From Couchioplanes caeruleus (lineage in GTDB: Bacteria > Actinomycetota > Actinomycetes > Mycobacteriales > Micromonosporaceae): a DNA stretch of 64,000 bases. Below are positions 31,045 to 38,908 of this stretch, in pieces. Position numbers and translations under genes: made by a program. Every line of letters starts with the position of its first letter. The stretch's first letter is position 1. The notes beneath the pieces were generated by a model, which had not been told where the DNA came from, did not search any database, and saw nothing but the letters and a program-made list of their open reading frames with translations. The stretch spans positions 8,180,501 through 8,244,500 of the forward strand of contig NZ_CP092183.1 in assembly GCF_023499255.1 (NCBI RefSeq), read 5' to 3'.

Positions 31045-31249
31045 CCGCTCGGACGCGGTGCCGCAGGACAGGCAGGTCGCCGAGGAGGCTCGGACGCTGG
31101 CCCACAGCCGCAGACCGAGATCCCAGCGCTCAACCCTCTCGATCTTGAGGGAGCCGAGGTGCGGCAGAAGCTGCTCGACCGTCGTGTCACACAGGAACGC
31201 AACGAGCCATCAACGATGACCGATCACACTTTGTGTGCCAGAACCCGAT

Positions 31250-32957
31250 CTGGATCTGACCCACTTTTCGTGATCAGAGACTGACCCAAGCTCGCCGGAG
31301 TCCACTGTGCATGGTCGGCCTCCGTACGAGTTTCCGATCTTGCTGTGGTCCTGCCTCACCTGGCAGCTGTGGTTGTCGGGAAGGTCGAACGCGTGGCGTC
31401 TGGGCTGCGGCTACGGGTTCGAGCACGTGCTCGCCGGGCTACGTGTCCGCGATGTAGGCACCGGTCGAGCCGGGTGCATAGCCGATACGAGCGCCCCTTG
31501 ACGGACGCCGCGGTGGCGGGCTCCCCGGTGGAGTTGCGGTTGCGGGTCCGCCGGTTCTTTTGCGACGTAGACGTCTGCCCGGCCCGGACGTTTGCAGAGC
31601 AGGTTCCGGGACTGACCAGCAAATGGGCGCGTCGCAGCCCGCTGATGCGCAGGTCACTCGAGATCATCGCGCTCGCCCTTGCCGGGCGTGCCGGCGCCCG
31701 ACTGGCCCTGCGGATGGGTCTTGCGGCCAGCCGCAGCAGCATGCTGCGCTTGATCCGCGCATTGCCAGATCCCGCTGCTGGCGAGGTGGCGGTCCTCGGC
31801 GTCGATGACTTCGCGTTGCGCCGGGGCCACCGTTACGCGACCGTGCTGGTCGACGTCGACACTCACCGGCCGATCGACGTGCTCGCGGATCGCCGTGCGG
31901 AGACGTTGCAGCGCTGGCTGGCCGCGCATCCCGCAGTGCGCGTGATCTGCCGCGACCGCGCTGGCAGCTATGCCGAAGGCGCCCGGTCCGGCGCCCCGGA
32001 CGCCGTGCAGGTCGCCGACCGCTGGCACCTCTGGAAGAACCTGGGCGAGCACGCCGAGAAGACCGTCGCCCGACACCTGCGCTGCCTGCTCGCAGCACCC
32101 GCCGAACCAGCGGTGGCGGTCGCGGACGCGGAACCGATCACTCTGCCGGCCCTCGTCTACCGGTCCGAGCAGGGCTTGCTGGCACCTCGCACCCGGCAGC
32201 GCTACCAGCAGGTCCAAGACCTGCTCGCGCACGGTGCCACCATCCGTGCGATCGCCCGCGAACTCGGCCTGGCCCGCGGAACCGTGCGCCGGTTCGCCCG
32301 CGCGACCAGCGTCGACGAACTCCTCGCGAAGCCCCATCCCGACCGTCCGCGCGTCCTCGACGATCACGCCAACTACCTGCGCGAGCGCCTGGCCGCCGGT
32401 ATCACCAACGCCGTCACGTTGTGCTCCGAGCTGCGCGAGCGCGGCTACCGCGGCAGCACGACCACCCTGCGCACTTACTTGCGGCCGCTGCGGGCCGCCA
32501 TCGGCCGGCGACCAGCGCCACGACGGCCACCGAAGACCCGCCAGCTGACCAGCTGGCTGCTCACCCACCCAGACCGCCTCGCCGACGACGACCGCATCCA
32601 ACTCGCACGAGCGCGTGCCACCTGCCCGCACCTGGACGCCCTGGCCAGCCACGTCGCGGCGTTCGCCGAGATCTTGACCGCCCGACAAGGGCAGCGGCTC
32701 AACGACTGGATCACCGCGGTCGAAGCCGACGACCAGCCCGACCTGCGCTCTTCACCGCCGGCCTGCACCGTGACCATGACGCAGTCGTCAACGGGCTGAC
32801 CACGACTTACAGCTCCGGCGTGGTCGAAGGACATGTCAACCGCATCAAAATGATCAAGCGCCAGATGTACGGCCGCGCCAACCTCGACCTGCTCCGCAAA
32901 CGAATCCTTCTTGCCTGAGCGGGTCAATCCTGATCACGAAAAGTGGGTCAAATCCAG
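31250..32957. mobile_element. Second ISL3-type element, inactive
   Basis: The left end (31250-31287) and right end (32921-32957) are inverted repeats of about 37 bp; both read CTGGAT(C/T)TGACCCAC followed by TTTTCGTGATCAG inwards, with a few mismatches near the inner end. It contains one transposase gene with a frameshift. The right end lies inside a KhtT-like gene on the other strand and supplies that gene's stop codon. No target duplication was seen. Confidence 0.8.
31345..32918 (+). pseudogene. ISL3-family transposase, frameshifted
   Basis: The first frame (31345-32799) gives the N-terminal zinc finger (CPRCRHRSSRVHSRY), the second Cys pair, and DDE blocks VLGVDDFALRRGHRYAT and VICRDRAGSYAEGARSGAPD. 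At about 32748-32755 one base is missing. The proper ending, TAGLHRDHDAVVNGL to GHVNRIKMIKRQMYGRANLD and a stop at 32918, continues in the frame one base over. The protein is related to, but clearly different from, the transposase next door. Confidence 0.88.
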
Positions 32958-33232
32958 TCTTCAGAGAGCGTTGACATGTCCATCCGGCAGCCCGAGGAGT
33001 TGGTGACGTCCACGTCGATGACGTCCAGGATGCCCAGAAGTCCCGCCAGCGCGATCGCCTCGGCGCGTGTGAGGGTGAGACTGCAGGTGGCGTCGGGATC
33101 GTCACTGATGCCGTGGATCAGCTCCCGTCGGCCGCCGGCGTGGTGGGTGACAACACCGACACGGTGACCGGTGGCGGTGGTGAACGCGTGGCATTCTCCG
33201 ATGCCAGGCAATGGTGTGAATTCGACGTCCAT
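32948..33232 (-). pseudogene. KhtT-like K+/H+ antiporter regulator, 3' truncated
   Basis: The 94-aa product begins MDVEFTPLPGIGECHAFTTA and continues to GHRVGVVTHHAGGRRELIHGIS and LTLTRAEAIALAGLLGI, the N-terminal domain of KhtT-type regulatory subunits of cation/proton antiporters. The RCK_C (TrkA_C) domain that should follow (about 80 residues) is absent. The last residues and the TGA at 32948 come from the inverted repeat of the ISL3-type element. The ATG at 33230-33232 has GGAG upstream. The partner antiporter gene (khtU type) is not in the window. Confidence 0.72.
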
Positions 33233-33301
33233 GACAGAACTCCGCAGGAAGGCGACCGCGACCGCGGTCGGGAAAGGGATACCGGTGCGGGTCTGGCCCA
33301 G

Positions 33302-34063
33302 TCAGCCCGTGAGCAGCCGCCGCAAGCCGATGAGCGTGGCCAGCGTCGGCTCGGCGGGCATCGTGACGGAGCGGCCGGTCAGCGCGGCCAACCTCGCGGC
33401 GGTTCCAGGGGTGGTCGCACCACCACCGGTGAGCAGCAGCCGCCGCTGAGCACCCCGCGGATGGTCCAGGCGGCGCACGCAGTCGGCGATCGCCGGAATC
33501 CGATCGACGGATCCGGAATCATCGACGCGCTCCGCCGCGACGATGCTGCGCTCACCGATGCGGGCCACTTCGGTGCGTCCGGATCCGATGTCCACGACGA
33601 CTAGGTCGCCGCCAGGGTCGCGACGGCAGGCCAGAGCCGCCGCGAGCGGCTCCTCCACCGCGTTGACCCGTCCGCCGACGGCACGGCGCACCGCAGCGAC
33701 AAGCACGTTGCGCTGGCGCAGGGTTGCGGTCGCCGGCACGCCGACGAGCACCGGATAGGCGGTGTCGCAAGGCAGACCGATGTCGGCGGTCAGCAGCCGA
33801 AGCAGGTGTATACAGGCGAAGAAGTCACGCACCACACCGTTGCGTACCGGCCACGTGGCGGTCACCCCGCGGGCCTGCGCGCTCAGCGCGGCTCGTCCGG
33901 CCACCTGCCGGCCGGTGTCAGGTCGGCAAAGCACCGCCGGTTCGGTGATCACCGTTGCCACCTGCGGAGCCCACAGCCGGACGGTGGATGTTCCCAGGTC
34001 GAGGGCAAGACAGGATTGCACGCCCGGACGAGCGTAGGCGCCGGTGGTCAGCAAGTCGCCCAC
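33302..34063 (-). CDS. Short MreB-like actin-fold protein
   Basis: 253 aa. The five actin/Hsp70-type motifs are present in order: phosphate-1 ALDLGTSTVRLWAP, connect-1 RNGVVRDF, AVEEPLAAALA, phosphate-2 LVVVDIGSGRTEVARIG, and adenosine LLLTGGGATTPGTAARLAAL. The pattern is closest to MreB, but MreB is about 340 aa, so roughly 90 residues are missing from the subdomain regions. Nucleotide binding looks possible; polymerisation is uncertain. The GTG at 34061-34063 has a weak ribosome binding site. A second, more divergent relative lies at 37243-38040 on the other side of two IS elements. Confidence 0.78.
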   Translation of the reverse strand: MGDLLTTGAYARPGVQSCLALDLGTSTVRLWAPQVATVITEPAVLCRPDTGRQVAGRAALSAQARGVTATWPVRNGVVRDFFACIHLLRLLTADIGLPCDTAYPVLVGVPATATLRQRNVLVAAVRRAVGGRVNAVEEPLAAALACRRDPGGDLVVVDIGSGRTEVARIGERSIVAAERVDDSGSVDRIPAIADCVRRLDHPRGAQRRLLLTGGGATTPGTAARLAALTGRSVTMPAEPTLATLIGLRRLLTG

Positions 34064-34220
34064 CTGCGTACGTCGAGGACCAGGCGTCGAGGATCAACGA
34101 AGCAAGGCGATGTCGCCGACAGGTTAATGGGCATGCCGAAGCGAAAATCATGAACGATGGGTGGCATGGTGCTCCCAGCCAAAGGGCAGCGACGTGTCCG
34201 ACGCTACGCAACGGGCGGCT
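34064..34220. other. Upstream region of the actin-like gene
   Basis: Noncoding; presumably holds the promoter of the minus-strand actin-like gene. No promoter consensus was convincing. Confidence 0.3.
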
Positions 34221-34427
34221 TCAGGCGGTGAGCGTCCACCTCGGCGGGGCCCGGTCCGCCGACCACGCCGGAACACAGCCCGGGATCGCACGGCGGGTCA
34301 GCCGGAAGACAATGCACAACCCGATGTCCCCGGCGGCGGACACGACCAACACCAGCACGGCCCATACGAGCAGCGTCGGCAGCGCAACTCGCCGGCCGAC
34401 ACCGCCGAAGCCGCGCCCGTCATCCAT
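34221..34427 (-). CDS. Small putative membrane protein
   Basis: 68 aa from the ATG at 34425-34427. There is one hydrophobic helix, LPTLLVWAVLVLVVSAAGDIGLCIVF when read across residues 13-38, then a basic RLTRRA and a Pro/Trp-containing tail. No family is recognised and there is no strong ribosome binding site. It may be a chance frame. Confidence 0.35.
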   Translation of the reverse strand: MDDGRGFGGVGRRVALPTLLVWAVLVLVVSAAGDIGLCIVFRLTRRAIPGCVPAWSADRAPPRWTLTA

Positions 34428-34709
34428 GCCGGCCACCATAGCCGTTCAGGACAGTAAGGGCCACGATACCACGGAGGCCGTCCAACGAGGTCACCGCCTC
34501 GCACCTTCACCCAAGTGTGCAACCGCGGGCCGATTTGCCGGGCGTCGGCAACGAGCATGACGAAGTTCGGCCGGATCCAACCGCTGTCACTCGGCCGCTC
34601 AACGGCAACGATTGGGGGTTCAGCAAAGCACTCGTCGTGTGAAGAGAAAGTGATCGGTGTTCCCGTGCCCGCGAACGTCCTCTCGTCCGACCAGCCGGCT
34701 GAGCACCGC
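34428..34709. other. Noncoding stretch before IS481
   Basis: 282 bases. No gene or structure was recognised. Confidence 0.3.
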
Positions 34710-35681
34710 CTAGCTGTAGGGTCCAAGACCGTTGTTGACCCGGGTGATCGGTGGTTGGCCTCCGAGCGCGGTGTGGCCGCGGTGATGGTTGTAAGTGTGT
34801 AACCAGCCTGGGAGGGCCTGGGCGCGGTCTTGGCCGCTGGTGAACGGCCGGGAGTAGATCCATTCGTCGCACATGGTGCGGTTGAAGCGTTCTGCTTTGC
34901 CGTTGGTCTGGGGTCGGTAGCGGCGGGTGAAGCGGGCTTGTGCGCCGAGGTCGGCCAGGGCTTGGTGCCAGGCTCGGCCGCGTCGGTAGGCCAGGGCGTT
35001 GTCGGTCATCACCCGTTCGATCTGCGTTATCCCCAGCTGAGCGAAGTGGTGCGCGGCGCGGCGCAGGAAGCCGGCGCAGGTGTCGGTTTTCTCGTCGGGG
35101 TGGATTTCGGCGTAGGCCAGGCGGGTGTGGTCGTCGATCGCGGCGTGCACGTATTCGTAGCCGACCCGAGTGGCGTATCGGGTGCGGCGGCGTTCGAGGC
35201 TGTCGCGGCCGTGAACCCGCCAGCCGCCGCCGTCGCGTAACCGGCCGATCTTTTTCACGTCGACGTGGATCAGTTCCCCGGGTCGGTCACGTTCGTAGCG
35301 ACGGATCGGCTCGCCGGTGGGCCGATCCAGCCAGAGCAGGCGGTGCAGGCCGTGGCGTACCAGCACGGCGTGGATCGTGGAAGCGGGCATGTTCAGCAGC
35401 GGCGCCAGCCGGCGGGGGCCACGCTTGAGCTGGGTGCGTAACGCACACACGCGCGCCTCGAGCTCGGGCGTGGTCTTGCCGGGCAGCCGGTGCGCAATGC
35501 TCGGCCGATCGTGCAAACCGGCGTCGCCTTCAGCGCGCCACCGGGCCAGCCATTTGTAACCGGTCGCGCGTGAGCAGCCCAGTTCCTTGACCACATGCGC
35601 GACCGGACGTCGATCGGTGACGACACGCTGGATGAGCAGGCGTCTGCCATGCACGGTCAGCCGGGCGTTACGGTGGGCCAT
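34710..35681 (-). CDS. IS481-family transposase
   Basis: 323 aa. An N-terminal HTH (VVKELGCSRATGYKWLARW) precedes the rve-type DDE domain: HVDVKKIGRLRDGG (first Asp), MTDNALAYRRGRAW (second Asp), and RPQTNGKAERFNRTM (Glu). The ATG at 35679-35681 is preceded by GGAGG. The TAG at 34710-34712 lies outside the inverted repeat, so the frame reads across the end of the element and takes its stop from the flanking DNA. It appears intact. Confidence 0.93.
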   Translation of the reverse strand: MAHRNARLTVHGRRLLIQRVVTDRRPVAHVVKELGCSRATGYKWLARWRAEGDAGLHDRPSIAHRLPGKTTPELEARVCALRTQLKRGPRRLAPLLNMPASTIHAVLVRHGLHRLLWLDRPTGEPIRRYERDRPGELIHVDVKKIGRLRDGGGWRVHGRDSLERRRTRYATRVGYEYVHAAIDDHTRLAYAEIHPDEKTDTCAGFLRRAAHHFAQLGITQIERVMTDNALAYRRGRAWHQALADLGAQARFTRRYRPQTNGKAERFNRTMCDEWIYSRPFTSGQDRAQALPGWLHTYNHHRGHTALGGQPPITRVNNGLGPYS

Positions 35682-35783
35682 ACAGACCTCCGGTCGTGGT
35701 GAAAGCGTCGCAACTTCCACCTCGCCGGAGGTCTTCGTATTGATCAAGCCGCCACGCCGTCAACAACGGTCGTGATCACTACA
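34715..35783. mobile_element. IS481-family insertion sequence
   Basis: 1069 bp. The ends are inverted repeats: TGTAGGGTCCAAGACCGTTG from 34715 and, on the other strand from 35783, TGTAGTGATCACGACCGTTG; both continue TTGAC. One transposase gene fills it. No target duplication is evident. Confidence 0.85.
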
Positions 35784-36095
35784 CCTGATATGAGCTGCTG
35801 GTTTGTCAATAGGCATGGGTAAAAGGGCGTCCTGAGCAGGGCATGGGGACGCCTTCTTGGTTGGGGGCCAGGCGGTGCGCGGGTCGTGAGCGTGTCGTTG
35901 GGCGACGCGCGGTCAGACTGATATGCGCGGGTTGGTCACCGCAGGACGGGCTGTTCGGCTGGAGCGTTCCGCTGGTCTAGCAAGAGCGAGCGTGACGCCG
36001 CCGGGCGGCGTTGCTCATAGGTGTAACGCGGGTCGCTCCACGCGCTGCCACGACCGGGCGCACCGCCTGGCTGCTCAAGGACGCTCTCGCGGGTC
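35784..36095. ncRNA. Noncoding 3' flank of IS110 transposase, possible bridge RNA region
   Basis: 312 bases between the IS481 end and the IS110 transposase stop. No gene is seen. A hairpin, GGCGTCC (35826-35832) with GGACGCC (35847-35853), and other GC-rich pairings occur. IS110-type elements carry a structured guide (bridge) RNA in a noncoding end, and this is the only noncoding end long enough here. I could not define the outer boundary of the IS or a target/donor loop. Confidence 0.3.
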
Positions 36096-37241
36096 TCAGT
36101 CGTCAAGGACCGCCAGCGACCAGCACCAGCCGGCCAACTCGCGGGCGACCGCGACGTTGGCGATCACGGGCTTCTTCTGACGCTGCTGCAGCGCCTGCCA
36201 GCGCTGGTGCAGCCGATGGTTACCGGCATGACCCCGGGCCCGGGCCGCGGGCGTGGCCAGTTGCCAGCGCGAACGCATGATCGCACTCGGGCTGCGATAG
36301 GTGCGCCGGTGATGCCAGGCCGCCTCGACCAGCAACCGGCGGGCATGGGTATTGCCGGTCTTGGTGATCGAGCCTTGCTGACGCTGGGCGCCCGAGGATG
36401 ACTCCGTGGGCACCAGACCCAGATAGGCGCCGATGGTCGCCCCGGTGAACCGATGCCAGTCACCGATCTCCACCGCCAGGCCGAAAGCGGTCAGTGTCGA
36501 CACCCCCCGCAGACAGCCCAGCCGGTGCACCACCGGCGCATACGCACCGCCCAGAGCCATGTCGGTGATCGCCTTGTCGAGCCGGTCACGCCGATCCACG
36601 GTCAACAGCATCGCCTCGAGCTCGGCCTCGAAGGCCAGCTGCAGACCCGGCTGATCAAAGTGTTGCTGCCGCAGCCAGACCTGATGGGCGCCGGTCCAGG
36701 CCTGCCCACCCGAATAGACGACGCCATGGCGCAGCAACAGCTTCGACACCCGATGCCGGCAACGCATCAGATCACCCCGCACGTCCTCGCGAGCGCGCAC
36801 CAGGTCTCGGGCGGCTTCCTGCACCACGCCCGGAACCCGCACCTCGACGATCTGATCCATCCGCAACAGCCGGGCCAAATGCAACGCATCCCGCGCGTCG
36901 GTCTTGACCCGATCCCCGGCCGGACGCTGCAACTTCGACGGCGCCGCCACCACACAGCGCACACCCGCAGCACACAGATGCCGTGCCAACCCGAACCCCG
37001 TCGGACCCGCCTCATACGCCACCGCAACCGGCCCCGGTAACCGCCTCAACCAGTCCAGCACCGCCGCCGGGGCCGGCGCCAACCGCTGCCGCGTCACATG
37101 ACCCGTCACCGCGTCCAACCCGCACGCCACGATCGAGCGCGCGTGCACGTCCAACCCGACACTCGTACGCTCAGAAAACACCGGGGCCTCCCGCAAATGT
37201 GGTGCCGACGAGGCCAGCTCCTCACCAGCAATCCACGTCAA
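36096..37241 (-). CDS. IS110-family transposase (DEDD recombinase)
   Basis: 381 aa. The RuvC-like DEDD domain has VGLDVHARSIVACGLD (Asp), AYEAGPTGFGLARHL (Glu) and KTDARDALHLARLL (Asp pair). The C-terminal Tnp20 domain has LRGVSTLTAFGLAVEIGDWHRF and YLGLVPTESSSG with the catalytic Ser region, and ITKTGNTHARRLLVEAAWHH. It appears intact. Its 5' end lies immediately next to an actin-like gene whose start is missing, so insertion may have removed that start. Confidence 0.93.
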   Translation of the reverse strand: MTWIAGEELASSAPHLREAPVFSERTSVGLDVHARSIVACGLDAVTGHVTRQRLAPAPAAVLDWLRRLPGPVAVAYEAGPTGFGLARHLCAAGVRCVVAAPSKLQRPAGDRVKTDARDALHLARLLRMDQIVEVRVPGVVQEAARDLVRAREDVRGDLMRCRHRVSKLLLRHGVVYSGGQAWTGAHQVWLRQQHFDQPGLQLAFEAELEAMLLTVDRRDRLDKAITDMALGGAYAPVVHRLGCLRGVSTLTAFGLAVEIGDWHRFTGATIGAYLGLVPTESSSGAQRQQGSITKTGNTHARRLLVEAAWHHRRTYRSPSAIMRSRWQLATPAARARGHAGNHRLHQRWQALQQRQKKPVIANVAVARELAGWCWSLAVLDD

Positions 37242-37242
37242 C

Positions 37243-38040
37243 TTGCGAGCGAGGCCCCGGCCCGGTCAACCAAGACCCTCATACCGTCTAGCCGGTACAC
37301 GTCGCTCTGCCCCGCCGACCGCCGTCGCGGTCGACCTCGGCAGCAGCTCCATCGGCGTGTGGGCGGCGCATCGTGACACCATCAGCGCACCGTGCGGAGA
37401 CGCGTTCACCTCCGCCGGCTCCCTGATCCGGCGCGGTCGCATCGTCGACGCCGACGGCTGCGTGCTCTTGCTGTCCCAGCTGATCCGCCGCTTCAGTGAA
37501 CCGATACCGCCCGGCGGTGTCGTCGCGGCCTGCCGCCCGGTATTGGCCGGCGACCATGACCAGAGCGCCATGGGCCGCGTCGTCGAGGCCGTCCTTGCAC
37601 CCTCGCGACTGGTGTTCATCGACACCGTCCGCGCCGCCGCGATCGGTTCGGGAGCAGCCGCCGGCAGCCTGCTGGTCACCGACGTCGGAGCTCAGCTGAC
37701 CGAAGTCGCCCTGTTGCATCACGGGCGCGTCGTCGCGTCCCGTCGCGCCGACATCGGCACTCGCGACCTTGCCCGCGGCGCCACCGTCGATCTGCTGAGC
37801 GACGTCGTCCAACACCACCTCGACAACCTGCGGACAAGAACAGCGCACACGCAGCTGGCCCCCGCCCTCACCCGCGGACTGCTGCTCGTAGGGGACGGCG
37901 CCGCCCATCCCGGCCTGTCCGCCGCACTGTCCGCGGCGCTACGCCTGCCAGTGCACCGCGCCGCGTCTCCCCGTACCGCGGTGCTCAACGGCGCCGGCCT
38001 GGCCGCCATGTCGTTACTGCGCCACCCCGCCCGGACCTGA
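37243..38040 (+). CDS. Second short MreB-like actin-fold protein, start unclear
   Basis: The recognisable protein begins at PTAVAVDLGSSSIGVWAAHRD (about 37315) and runs about 240 residues: connect-1 RRGRIVDADG, FIDTVRAAAIGSGAAAGS, phosphate-2 LLVTDVGAQLTEVALLHHG, and adenosine-like LLLVGDGAAHPGLSAALSAAL. It is a divergent actin/MreB-like fold, again about 100 residues shorter than MreB. No ATG or GTG lies between the IS110 gene and the first motif. The TTG at 37243 is the only start codon in frame and sits in IS110-proximal sequence, so the native start was probably lost. It heads a plus-strand run with the DksA-like, STAS and dps genes. Confidence 0.62.
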   Translation: MRARPRPGQPRPSYRLAGTRRSAPPTAVAVDLGSSSIGVWAAHRDTISAPCGDAFTSAGSLIRRGRIVDADGCVLLLSQLIRRFSEPIPPGGVVAACRPVLAGDHDQSAMGRVVEAVLAPSRLVFIDTVRAAAIGSGAAAGSLLVTDVGAQLTEVALLHHGRVVASRRADIGTRDLARGATVDLLSDVVQHHLDNLRTRTAHTQLAPALTRGLLLVGDGAAHPGLSAALSAALRLPVHRAASPRTAVLNGAGLAAMSLLRHPART

Positions 38041-38066
38041 GACTTTGCATCGCTGGAGGACACCTG

Positions 38067-38420
38067 ATGACGATCACCCAGCACCCGACCGAAACCGCGG
38101 CGGTGACCGGCGAACCCCTGGAACTATTGCGCGCCATGCTTGAGGAGCAGTTCGTGGTGCAGACGAACCGGCTTACCGAACTGACCATATACGGCCGGCT
38201 ACCCGGTCACGGCGGCTACGACCCGCACATGCTCGATCTGCTCGCCGCTGCCGCACGTCGCAGCATCGCCGACACGGCGCAAGCGCTGCGGCGCATGTCC
38301 GAAGGCACCTATGGACACTGCGCGAACTGCCGACGACCCATCCCACTCGGCCGCCTGCGATCAGTGCCGCAGGCAACGCATTGCACCAGGTGCGACCAGC
38401 CCGGTCGCGGGCCGACATGA
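38067..38420 (+). CDS. DksA/TraR-type zinc-finger protein
   Basis: 117 aa. The N-terminal helical part ends in the C4 zinc finger CANCRRPIPLGRLRSVPQ through HCTRC, with Cys85, Cys88, Cys106 and Cys109. Such proteins bind RNA polymerase or act in stress regulation. The DksA coiled-coil tip residues (Asp-Ala) are not evident. The ATG at 38067 follows a GGAGGA site. Its TGA overlaps a possible ATG of the next gene (38417), but that gene has a better start at 38474. Confidence 0.85.
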   Translation: MTITQHPTETAAVTGEPLELLRAMLEEQFVVQTNRLTELTIYGRLPGHGGYDPHMLDLLAAAARRSIADTAQALRRMSEGTYGHCANCRRPIPLGRLRSVPQATHCTRCDQPGRGPT

Positions 38421-38473
38421 CCGAAGATCGGTATCGCTGCACACGCCAGCCGCCTACCTCGGGAGGTGAAACA

Positions 38474-38845
38474 GTGTACTTCCGCCTCGAGCGCCCGCAC
38501 CCCGCCGGCGACCGGCAGACCATGCACCTCACCGGAGACGTCGATCTCGCCGTGGCCGACAGGCTTCGCTTCGCCCTGACGACGACACTGACCAGCGCTC
38601 ACCCCAGCGAACTGATCGTGGACCTGTCAGCGGTCACCTTTCTGGACTGCGCCGGCGTCACCGCACTGCTCGACGGCCGCCGAGCGGCGGCCGAGAACGC
38701 CAAACGGTACGAGGTCGTCAACGCCGCCGGATGCGTGCACCGCGTTCTGCGGCTGACCGGTGCCCTGCCACACCTGACCTACGCGCCGGCGGTGATCGAC
38801 CGACGGCTGCGGACATCCACCGAGCAGCTGAGCCTCTCGCGTTGA
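38474..38845 (+). CDS. STAS-domain protein lacking the phospho-Ser
   Basis: 123 aa. The STAS fold is clear: MHLTGDVDLAVADRLRFAL and LIVDLSAVTFLDCAGVTALLDG. The position that carries Ser or Thr in SpoIIAA/BldG (DSxG) is Cys59 here (LDCAG), so the usual phospho-switch is not available. The GTG at 38474 is chosen because GGGAGGTGA precedes it at ideal distance. An ATG at 38417, overlapping the upstream stop, would add 19 residues. It may bind an anti-sigma factor constitutively. Confidence 0.8.
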   Translation: MYFRLERPHPAGDRQTMHLTGDVDLAVADRLRFALTTTLTSAHPSELIVDLSAVTFLDCAGVTALLDGRRAAAENAKRYEVVNAAGCVHRVLRLTGALPHLTYAPAVIDRRLRTSTEQLSLSR

Positions 38846-38908
38846 CGTCGAACCACCGGTTCTTCGAGGTCACCCCGCCCCACGTGCCGATCCGAGAAGG
38901 AGAAGAAA

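Larger units (their letters stand above)
29097..31245. mobile_element. ISL3-type element with a CoaD-like passenger gene
   Basis: The ends are imperfect inverted repeats: GGTTCTGGCACGCGAAGTGT (from 29097) and, on the other strand from 31245, GGTTCTGGCACACAAAGTGT; about 26 bp agree with 3 mismatches. Inside are a plus-strand adenylyltransferase-like gene and a minus-strand ISL3 transposase, converging with 6 nt between their stops. I see no 8-bp target duplication. The right end is only 4 nt from the next ISL3-type element. Confidence 0.75.

Noticed and set aside
34298..34872. Alternative frames between the actin-like gene and IS481
   Set aside because: No ribosome binding site or family match; they cross the end of IS481.
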